Assembly: GCA_934591725.1 (NCBI GenBank) | Contig: CAKTPR010000111.1 | Span: forward strand, 1-6,101 | Reading direction: 5' to 3' | DNA length: 6,101 nt | DNA from: an uncultured Oscillospiraceae bacterium | Lineage (GTDB): Bacteria; Bacillota; Clostridia; Oscillospirales; Oscillospiraceae | In this document: positions 1 through 5,346 of the stretch, one piece after another | Position numbering within the stretch: position 1 is the first letter of the stretch | Layout: each line of letters starts with the position of its first letter | The notes under the pieces: generated by a model | What the model saw: the letters and a program-made list of their open reading frames with translations, nothing else | Told to the model about the DNA's origin: nothing | The model's database searches: none | Translations under genes and position numbers: made by a program

Positions 1-782
1 CTGTCGCTCGTGATGCCGTAGTCGATCATTGTTATCTCACGCGAGAAGCCGGCGGGCTTCATCCTGCGCGCACGGATATGCTCCATGAGCCGCCGGTACT
101 GCTCCGCCGCTTCCGTGTGACTGCCGCGGAAACGCACCGACACGCACTGCGTCTCCGGCAGGAGAACGGTCGTGCCGTTGAATCTGTCCTCATCGTCGAG
201 TATGAGGAACACCCCGTCGTACTGCTCGAAGCAGCCCGCTTCAAGGTTTTCCGCCGATATCCCGACACCGACCTTGCCGAGAAACAGCGCCGTCTCCGCC
301 TGAGACTGCTCAAGCTCGCGTATCGGCATTTCCATGTCCAGGGGGCTGCTGATCTTCAGCGCCGTGTCCATCCACACTATGCGCATTGCGGGGGTTGCGG
401 CGCATTTTATAACGTCAAGCTCAGAGTCCTGCGCGTCGCGGATGCGGCGCAGGTTGTTGTCTATCCGCCGCTCGATGCGCTGGAGCTCAAGCCGCTTTCT
501 TTCGATCTCGGCCTTCTGCTGACGCAGCTTTTCTTCCATCCTGTCAATGTCGCGGTTTTTCAGAAAGTCCGATATCTCCGGCAGCGGCATATCCAGCTCG
601 CGCAGATAGCGGATGGTGTTGAGCACCTCGAACTGGCGCACGCTGTAATACCTGTAGCCCGTATCGGGGTCGACGCGCTCCGGTGTCAGCAGGCCGAGGC
701 TCTCATAATACCTCAGGCTGCTGACGCTGATGTGGAACAGCTTCGCCATGTCCCCAATCTGGAACAGCTTCGGCATTTCCAT
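1..782 (-). CDS. MerR-family transcriptional regulator with GyrI-like effector domain (3' end cut by window edge)
   Basis: Reading down from 782, 260 codons stay open to the window edge. Residues 7-47 form the MerR winged helix-turn-helix (FQIGDMAKLFHISVSSLRYYE, then GLLTP and GYRYYS). Residues 80-118 are a charged, heptad-like stretch fitting the antiparallel dimerisation coiled coil. Residues from about 125 resemble the GyrI-like/BmrR effector-binding fold, including a late Y-R-R-L-M-E-H segment. BmrR-like proteins are usually about 270-280 residues, so only the last few residues should be missing. The family binds a dyad in a long-spaced promoter and, on binding cationic or lipophilic drugs, untwists it to activate transcription. 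Start 782 is preferred over the in-frame ATG at 776 because AGGAG at 796-792 lies 9 nt upstream of it. The gene follows the MATE exporter by 4 nt, so it is probably co-transcribed and controls that exporter. The family call is firm; the ligand is unknown. Confidence 0.93.
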   Translation of the reverse strand, partial: MEMPKLFQIGDMAKLFHISVSSLRYYESLGLLTPERVDPDTGYRYYSVRQFEVLNTIRYLRELDMPLPEISDFLKNRDIDRMEEKLRQQKAEIERKRLELQRIERRIDNNLRRIRDAQDSELDVIKCAATPAMRIVWMDTALKISSPLDMEMPIRELEQSQAETALFLGKVGVGISAENLEAGCFEQYDGVFLILDDEDRFNGTTVLLPETQCVSVRFRGSHTEAAEQYRRLMEHIRARRMKPAGFSREITMIDYGITSD

Positions 783-786
783 TTCG

Positions 787-2133
787 TCACACTCCTGCCG
801 GGGCGGCTTTCCCGCGGCGGCTTATGACCGCGAATGCGATCACGCAGATAATGACCGACACGAGCGAGCCTGCCGCCGTCGCAAGACCCATCGGCAGAAG
901 CGTCGTCGGGAAGAGCTTGGAGGTGAAATACACGCCCGGAACGCGCACGAGCGCGACGGCAATGAAATTGTGCATGAACGACAGCCCGGATTTTCCGCAG
1001 GCGCAGAAATACCCGCTGAAGCTGAAGTGGATGCCGGCAAAGATGCAGTCGAAAATATAGCCGCGCAGGTACTGCCCACCTGCCGCGATGACCGCAGTGT
1101 CAGGTGTGAACAGCCCGACAATGCTCTCGGCGATGAACTGGATGAGTATCGTGACGATCACGCCGAAGCCGGCAGCGATCATAACTGCGTAGCGCAGTGT
1201 CGCCACCGCGCGCTCAGGCTTGTTCGCGCCGATGTTCTGCGCGCCGAGCGCCGACACGGTCGAGAGCATGGACGAGGGCACAAGGAACACGAAGCTTATG
1301 AACTTCTCGACAATGCCGACCGCTGCCGCATCGGTGAGCCCGCGGCGATTGGCGATGATAGTTATAATAATGAAGGCGACCTGAATAAGCCCGTCCTGAA
1401 TGGCAATGGGTACGCCGATGGACAGCAGCTGCCCCATCATGTCGCGGCTGGGCTTGAGGTCTTCACGGCGCAGTGCGATGCCGGTCTTCTGCCGCAGCAC
1501 CATGACGAGGGACACCGCGACGCTTATCGCCTGCGCAAGCGTCGTGCCGAGCGCCGCACCGGCAGGCCCCATCTTGAGTGCGCCCATGAACAGATAGTCC
1601 AGCGCTATATTTGCCGCGCATGCGACTGCGATGAAGTACATCGGGCTTTTTGAATCGCCCATGCCGCGGAAAACGGAGCTGATGATATTGTAGGCCGTGA
1701 TGAGCGGGATGCCGATGAAGCAGATGGTGAGGTATGTGACCGTGCCCTCAACAGCCTCGGCGGGCGTTGAAATGACCGCGACGATCTGCCGGACTAAGAC
1801 AAGCAGTACGACCGTCAGCACGACGGAGAGCGTCATGAAAAGCGTCGCCGTGTTGCCGATGGCCTGCGCCGCGCGCTTCCTGTCGCGCGCGCCGACGGCC
1901 TGACCGATGCTGACCGTAGAGCCCATCGCAAGGCCGACTATCATGACCGTCAGCATATGCATGACCTGTGAGCCGACCGACACCGCCGTCGTGCTTGCCA
2001 CGCCCTCGAACTGGCCGATGATGAACAGGTCGGCAAGCCCGTACAGCGTCTGTAAAAAGTAGGACAGCAGATAAGGCAGCGAGAATATGACAATGTTTTT
2101 GAATACGCTTCCGCTTGTAAGGTTTCTTTCCAT
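787..2133 (-). CDS. MATE-family multidrug efflux transporter
   Basis: A 448-residue integral membrane protein, the normal length for the MATE (multidrug and toxic compound extrusion) family, with about twelve hydrophobic segments. MATE proteins export cationic drugs and other toxic compounds in exchange for Na+ or H+. Family signatures are visible: GQAVGARD (residues 77-84) after helix 2, FRGMGDSKSPM (155-165), NIALDYLF (175-182), GPAGAALGT (189-197), and the second-half counterpart GAQNIGANKPERA (297-309). These show the two-fold internal repeat of the family. The start at 2133 has GGAGGG at 2147-2142 with 8 nt spacing. The MerR regulator follows 4 nt after the stop, and a MerR-type promoter precedes the gene, so export is likely induced by a drug-like ligand. 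The sequence looks closest to the DinF/NorM-like clostridial exporters; substrate and coupling ion cannot be read from sequence. Confidence 0.95.
   Translation of the reverse strand: MERNLTSGSVFKNIVIFSLPYLLSYFLQTLYGLADLFIIGQFEGVASTTAVSVGSQVMHMLTVMIVGLAMGSTVSIGQAVGARDRKRAAQAIGNTATLFMTLSVVLTVVLLVLVRQIVAVISTPAEAVEGTVTYLTICFIGIPLITAYNIISSVFRGMGDSKSPMYFIAVACAANIALDYLFMGALKMGPAGAALGTTLAQAISVAVSLVMVLRQKTGIALRREDLKPSRDMMGQLLSIGVPIAIQDGLIQVAFIIITIIANRRGLTDAAAVGIVEKFISFVFLVPSSMLSTVSALGAQNIGANKPERAVATLRYAVMIAAGFGVIVTILIQFIAESIVGLFTPDTAVIAAGGQYLRGYIFDCIFAGIHFSFSGYFCACGKSGLSFMHNFIAVALVRVPGVYFTSKLFPTTLLPMGLATAAGSLVSVIICVIAFAVISRRGKAAPAGV
792..796 (-). promoter_or_regulatory. Ribosome binding site of the MerR gene, inside the end of the MATE gene
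   Basis: AGGAG on the minus strand, 9 nt before the ATG at 782. It lies in the last codons of the exporter gene, whose TGA occupies 789-787. Ribosomes finishing the exporter would therefore stop on top of the next start region, which suggests translational coupling. It also decides between the two close in-frame start codons (782 and 776). Confidence 0.75.
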
Positions 2134-2164
2134 TTGCGTTTCCCTCCGGATTTCTGACTACTGC

Positions 2165-2198
2165 ATTATAATGAACTCTACAGTAATTGTAAAGTCAA
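2165..2198 (-). promoter_or_regulatory. MerR-type promoter/operator of the MATE-MerR operon
   Basis: On the minus strand, -35 TTGACT lies at 2198-2193. A 21-bp imperfect dyad at 2195-2175 (arms ACTTTACAAT and ACTGTAGAGT about one central base, 8 of 10 pairs matching) begins inside the -35. A -10-like CATTAT at 2173-2168 gives a 19-bp spacer, the layout known for MerR-family activated promoters such as the BmrR target. An alternative reading is a conventional promoter: TTTACA at 2193-2188, 17 bp, then TATAAT at 2170-2165. Both readings place the dyad between polymerase contacts, about 40 nt before the exporter start. Confidence 0.7.
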
Positions 2199-2221
2199 GA
2201 GAAAATTTATATAATGCCGGT

Positions 2222-2260
2222 AAATAATAAAAGAACGCTTCCTGACTGAAAGCGTTCTTT
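2222..2260 (-). terminator. Rho-independent terminator of the AAA+/beta-helix operon
   Basis: A perfect 11-bp stem (arms 2230-2240 and 2250-2260, core AGAACGCTT/AAGCGTTCT) encloses a 9-nt loop. On the minus strand it is followed by a T-rich tract (TTTTATTATTTA). It starts about 18 nt after the TAA of the secreted repeat protein and separates that operon from the MATE promoter. The plus-strand side is followed by TTTATAAAAT, so it could work in both directions, but no plus-strand gene ends here. Confidence 0.85.
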
Positions 2261-2277
2261 ATAAAATATGATATTGT

Positions 2278-3588
2278 TTACTTGAGAACACCGGAGGGAG
2301 CGTCGAGAGAATAGCTGCGGAGGAGTTTCCCGTCGGGATCGAAGAACTCCACAAGCCCGCCTTTCCGGAGAGCGGAGTAATCGGGCGTGATCTCCTTGCC
2401 GTCCGCATCGCTGGCCGCGCCGCTGCCGAAGCACGGCCCGGTGTACTTCCCGTCGTCCGTCACGCTCATCGCGGCGTGTACTACGGCATCTTTGCTTATT
2501 TTGACGGTATAGCCCTCGCCGAGGCGGGAGCCGCCTATGGCTGCGCCGCCGCCGTTTCCGGCTGCTGTGACTTCACCGCCGGTGATGCTGATGTTTCTGC
2601 CGAAGCAGTATTCGCCGCCCCCGCCGATACCGGCAGCGCCGTTATATATGGGAGTGCCGTCTGTCGCGGTCCCGGCCTCGGCGATGGCCGTGACCGTGCC
2701 GCCGGTTATCCTGATGTTGTATCCGCCGTGGTTCGTGCCGCCGTAGAAGCTTGCACCGGAGCCAATGCCCGCGCCGCCGAAGCGGCCGACCGCCTTTACT
2801 TCTCCGCCGTTAATGGTAATGTTGTACCCCGAGCCGGTGTTATCACCGCAGAAGCCGCCGCCGATGCCCGCACCGGCGCTGCCCTCGGCATATACCGTGC
2901 CGCCGTTGATGGTGATGAAGCTGCCGTCGCAGCCGCCGCCTCCGCCGATACCGGCGGAATATTCGCCGCCGACGGCGGTCACGTTTCCACCGTTTATCTC
3001 GATATACCGGAAGCTGCTGCCGCCGTCACAGCTGCCGATACCGGCGGCTGAACTGAGCCCCGCGGCATTGATGGTGCCGGAGCTTATGCGCACATGATCG
3101 CCGCTGGCCATGAAGCCGCTGCCGATGCCGGGGGAGCCGGTCGTGTTGAGGACGGCGTCATCCTCACCGGCGATCTCGAGCCAGCCGCCGGCGGATTTTT
3201 CAATGCCCGGAACGCGGCCGGCCATGAGCGTGTTTTCGGAGCGGAAGCACAGCTTCACGCTGCCGCTGCCGCTGACGGACACGGGAGAGCCGCTGCCGCT
3301 CGCGCTGCTCGTGTCTATGTTCACGCCGTCGAGCGTGAGCACGGCCTTTGAACCGGAGGAGGCGTGGACAGAAATCGTGTTCTGCGTCGCTTCCGCAGAC
3401 TTCTGGGTTATCACGGGAGCTGGGTCGACGGCAGTCTTGCCGTTCTGCACGACGGTCTGCCCGGAGGCGGTGCTGTCGATGCTTATGCTGCCGAGAGAAA
3501 GATCATAGCTGTCGGCATACGCCGCAGGGGAAGCAAGCAGGATAACTGCCGCGGCACAGAGCGTGGAGAAGCATAGCTTCAATTTCAT
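2278..3588 (-). CDS. Secreted glycine-rich repeat protein, probable right-handed beta-helix
   Basis: A 436-residue protein with a clear signal peptide: basic start (K2, K4), hydrophobic residues 5-20, and an A-Y-A cleavage site after residue 25. Residues 150-375 hold about six to seven degenerate repeats. Each pairs a glycine turn, (A)GIG(G/S)G, with isoleucines at 155, 184, 214, 242, 275, 321 and 351, with a strand of the type I-x-I-(N/T)-G-G-x-V-x-A (for example 196-205, 225-234, 257-266, 292-301, 333-342). Spacing is mostly 28-35 residues. This pattern suits a parallel beta-helix such as those in carbohydrate-binding or pectate-lyase-like surface proteins of gut Firmicutes, but I see no catalytic motif. 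Residues 411-425 (LVEFFDPDGKLLRSY) may be a small C-terminal domain. No LPXTG, SLH or lipobox is present, so it is probably released or held non-covalently. AGAGGG at 3601-3596 lies 7 nt before the ATG. It follows the AAA+ gene by 12 nt, so they are likely one operon. Fold and export are likely; the binding target is unknown. Confidence 0.85.
   Translation of the reverse strand: MKLKLCFSTLCAAAVILLASPAAYADSYDLSLGSISIDSTASGQTVVQNGKTAVDPAPVITQKSAEATQNTISVHASSGSKAVLTLDGVNIDTSSASGSGSPVSVSGSGSVKLCFRSENTLMAGRVPGIEKSAGGWLEIAGEDDAVLNTTGSPGIGSGFMASGDHVRISSGTINAAGLSSAAGIGSCDGGSSFRYIEINGGNVTAVGGEYSAGIGGGGGCDGSFITINGGTVYAEGSAGAGIGGGFCGDNTGSGYNITINGGEVKAVGRFGGAGIGSGASFYGGTNHGGYNIRITGGTVTAIAEAGTATDGTPIYNGAAGIGGGGEYCFGRNISITGGEVTAAGNGGGAAIGGSRLGEGYTVKISKDAVVHAAMSVTDDGKYTGPCFGSGAASDADGKEITPDYSALRKGGLVEFFDPDGKLLRSYSLDAPSGVLK
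2466..3141 (-). repeat. Degenerate tandem coding repeats of the beta-helix protein
   Basis: The DNA repeats follow the protein repeats: a module encoding I-x-I-(N/T)-G-G-x-V is recognisable on the plus strand as near-copies of CCGCCGTTGATGGTGATG. A second module encoding AGIGGG appears as GCCGCCGATGCC-like copies. Units are 84-105 nt for most copies, with one longer interval (about 138 nt) between the fifth and sixth. The copies have diverged and none are identical, so this is an old expansion inside the gene and not a mobile or recently amplified repeat. Confidence 0.75.
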
Positions 3589-3600
3589 GTTATTACCCTC

Positions 3601-5055
3601 TTATTCTTCAGCGTCTGTCTCACAGGTATCGTCCGCGTCCTTGAGATCCTCCGGGAGAAGCTGCATGAGGTCGTCCTTCGTCGGTGCGTCCAGCGCGGCG
3701 ACGCGGTTCGACTGGCGCACGACCGTGTCCTCAAAAATGTTTCGCACATCGCGGCCGTTGCCGAAGTTCTCGCCGCGGTTTTCGTACAGCTCTTCAAACA
3801 TTGCCTTTGCTTCGGCTTCGGCCTCCTCGGTGAGGGCGTAGCCGTTCTTTTTGCACTGTCCCTTGAAGATGTACAGGAGCTGCTCGCCGTTATAATCGGG
3901 GAAGTAGAAGTACTTATTGAAGCGCGACTGGAGACCGGGATTGGAGTTGATGAACTTCTCCATGGGCCCGTCATAGCCCGCGACGACGACTATAAGCTCG
4001 TCGCGGTGATCCTCCATCGCCTTGAGTATCGTCTCTATCGCCTCGCGGCCAAAGTCGTTCTCGCCGCCGGAAGCGAGGGAGTAGGCCTCGTCAATGAACA
4101 GCACGCCGCCGAGGGCGGACTTGATGACCTCCTGCGTCTTGAGCGCGGTCTGCCCGACGTAGCCCGCGACGAGTCCGGAGCGGTCGACCTCGATGAGCTG
4201 CCCCTTTTCAAGTACGCCTATCGCCGCGTACAGCCCGCTTATGATGCGCGCGACCGTGGTCTTGCCCGTGCCGGGGTTGCCCATGAACACCATGTGCAGG
4301 CTCATCGGCGGGATGGGGAGTCCGTTTTCCTTGCGCAGCCTGCGCACCTTGACGAGGTTCATCAGGTTCTTGATGTCCTTCTTCACATCGTCGAGCCCGA
4401 CGAGGGAGTCGAGCTGCGCCATAAGCTCGTCAAAGCCCGGCTTCTTCTCCTCGGCGTCCTGCTTTTCGGCATCGGTCTCTTTGGGATTTTCGCCGCCTGC
4501 GGTCTGCTCCTGAAGGCGGTGTTTTTCCTGAAAGCCCGGCTCGGAGCTTGTGACATAGTCAAGGGGATTAAGCGCCTCGCGGCTCTTGCGCACGCCGCTC
4601 GTGTCGCATATCGCGGTGAGCTTGTCGGTACACTCGGTTATGTAGGCGGCCTCGTCGTAGCTGACGTCGTCGTCCACAGCGGCGAGGTAGAGCAGGATAT
4701 TCGTGAGCATACGGATAAAGGTGCGGGAGGCCTCGGTGCCGCGCTTGGCGTCGTTCTCGGCGAGGTTCCAGTAGAACACCGGCGGGAGAAATACCTCGCT
4801 TTCACACACGGAGCTTGTCAGCGACCAGAGCATCCACTTCGGCTGCGGCTGATTGCGGGAATAAATCTGGTTTGCCATGTCGACATGGCGCTGTGTGATC
4901 CCGCCGCCGCGGCTCCACAGCCCAAGAGCGCAGCGGGTCATAAACTCGTCCAGCTCCTTTGCCATGGCGATGCCGCCGACGCGGTAGAATGCGTCGGTAT
5001 TGGCGGAGTATATCTTATGAAAATCCTCGGGGGAGCGGTTCCACGTAGTAGGCAT
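3601..5055 (-). CDS. CbxX/CfqX (SpoVK-like) AAA+ ATPase with TerB-like N-terminal region
   Basis: A 484-residue cytoplasmic protein. The C-terminal half is a complete AAA+ module: Walker A GNPGTGKT (259-266), a CbbX-like pore-loop region LVAGYVGQTA (295-304), Walker B VLFIDEAY (318-325, D322/E323), sensor-1 strand VVVAGY (356-361), arginine-finger segment NPGLQSRF (372-379) and sensor-2 GNGRDVRN (432-439). All key residues are present, so it should hydrolyse ATP as a ring. Relatives include rubisco activase CbbX, SpoVK and the EccA proteins of type VII secretion, which remodel partner proteins. Residues 118-139 (LLYLAAVDDDVSYDEAAYI) match the acidic signature of TerB-like helical domains. Residues 171-207 are a charged, probably flexible linker, and the tail is acidic. 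The start is supported by AAGGAG at 5069-5064 with 8 nt spacing. It is the first gene of a two-gene operon with the secreted repeat protein. The AAA+ class is certain; the TerB-like call is moderate and the partner unknown. Confidence 0.93.
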   Translation of the reverse strand: MPTTWNRSPEDFHKIYSANTDAFYRVGGIAMAKELDEFMTRCALGLWSRGGGITQRHVDMANQIYSRNQPQPKWMLWSLTSSVCESEVFLPPVFYWNLAENDAKRGTEASRTFIRMLTNILLYLAAVDDDVSYDEAAYITECTDKLTAICDTSGVRKSREALNPLDYVTSSEPGFQEKHRLQEQTAGGENPKETDAEKQDAEEKKPGFDELMAQLDSLVGLDDVKKDIKNLMNLVKVRRLRKENGLPIPPMSLHMVFMGNPGTGKTTVARIISGLYAAIGVLEKGQLIEVDRSGLVAGYVGQTALKTQEVIKSALGGVLFIDEAYSLASGGENDFGREAIETILKAMEDHRDELIVVVAGYDGPMEKFINSNPGLQSRFNKYFYFPDYNGEQLLYIFKGQCKKNGYALTEEAEAEAKAMFEELYENRGENFGNGRDVRNIFEDTVVRQSNRVAALDAPTKDDLMQLLPEDLKDADDTCETDAEE

Positions 5056-5092
5056 GACAAAATCTCCTTAAATCCACATCCTGATATATGGT

Positions 5093-5121
5093 ATTATACC
5101 TTCACAAAGCCGGGGAGACAA
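5093..5121 (-). promoter_or_regulatory. Sigma70-type promoter for the AAA+/beta-helix operon
   Basis: On the minus strand, -35 TTGTCT (5121-5116), a 17-bp spacer and a perfect -10 TATAAT (5098-5093) lie about 38 nt before the AAA+ start codon. A second TATAAT occurs further upstream at 5138-5133 but has only a weak -35 (ATTTTA), so it is not called separately. Confidence 0.7.
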
Positions 5122-5193
5122 GAGTATATTTCATTATAGGCTTAGGTAAGACTGATAAAATAATGAGAAAACTGAGAAGAAACGGCGGAGCTG

Positions 5194-5222
5194 TTGACAG
5201 AAATTCTTAAAAGCTATACAAT
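5194..5222 (+). promoter_or_regulatory. Near-consensus sigma70 promoter of the substrate-binding lipoprotein gene
   Basis: Perfect -35 TTGACA (5194-5199), 17-bp spacer and -10 TACAAT (5217-5222). Transcription would begin near 5229 and give a 5' leader of about 118 nt. Such a strong promoter fits an abundant binding protein and suggests that control, if any, is by a repressor. Confidence 0.85.
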
Positions 5223-5252
5223 TTATCCGTACCTGCAAAGGATGTTTCTTGT

Positions 5253-5270
5253 ACGTTATGTACATAATGT
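5253..5270. promoter_or_regulatory. 18-bp near-palindrome, candidate operator
   Basis: ACGTTATGT at 5253-5261 is the inverted complement of ACATAATGT at 5262-5270, with one mismatched pair in nine. It begins about 25 nt after the predicted transcription start of the lipoprotein gene, where a bound repressor would block elongation. No regulator can be named from the sequence; a role as an RNA hairpin is also possible. Confidence 0.45.
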
Positions 5271-5346
5271 CCGAGCTGCAAACCGGGAAATCTCTCTCAG
5301 CCTATAGGGGCGGGGAGATCAAAATAAATCTAACGGAGGAAAACAC

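Larger units (their letters stand above)
5056..5346. other. Divergent intergenic control region
   Basis: A 291-bp non-coding stretch between divergently transcribed genes, clearly more AT-rich than its flanks. It holds the AAA+ promoter, the lipoprotein promoter, a TCATTAT/ATAATGA inverted repeat (5131-5137 and 5160-5166) and an 18-bp near-palindrome (5253-5270). A possible leader hairpin pairs 5290-5297 with 5312-5319, including two G-U pairs, but has no T-run after it. I found no small gene or recognisable riboswitch in it. Confidence 0.7.

Noticed and set aside
78..827. Long open frame on the plus strand opposite the MerR gene
   Set aside because: It is antisense to a clear MerR protein, has no family resemblance and lacks a convincing ribosome site; GC-rich genes commonly leave such frames open.
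2476..3051. Ala/Gly-rich plus-strand open frame of 191 codons
   Set aside because: Its low-complexity composition is the mirror of the repeated glycine codons of the beta-helix gene on the other strand.
2466..3141. Repeats considered as a CRISPR array or minisatellite
   Set aside because: The copies are in frame, diverged, vary in length and encode a regular protein repeat; there are no identical repeats with unique spacers.
4006..5139. Plus-strand open frame of 377 codons opposite the AAA+ gene
   Set aside because: The minus strand encodes all AAA+ motifs in order with a good ribosome site; the antisense frame shows no recognisable domain.
5290..5319. Leader hairpin considered as an attenuator terminator or riboswitch
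   Set aside because: The stem has two G-U pairs and no T-run follows it, and no known riboswitch core could be recognised.
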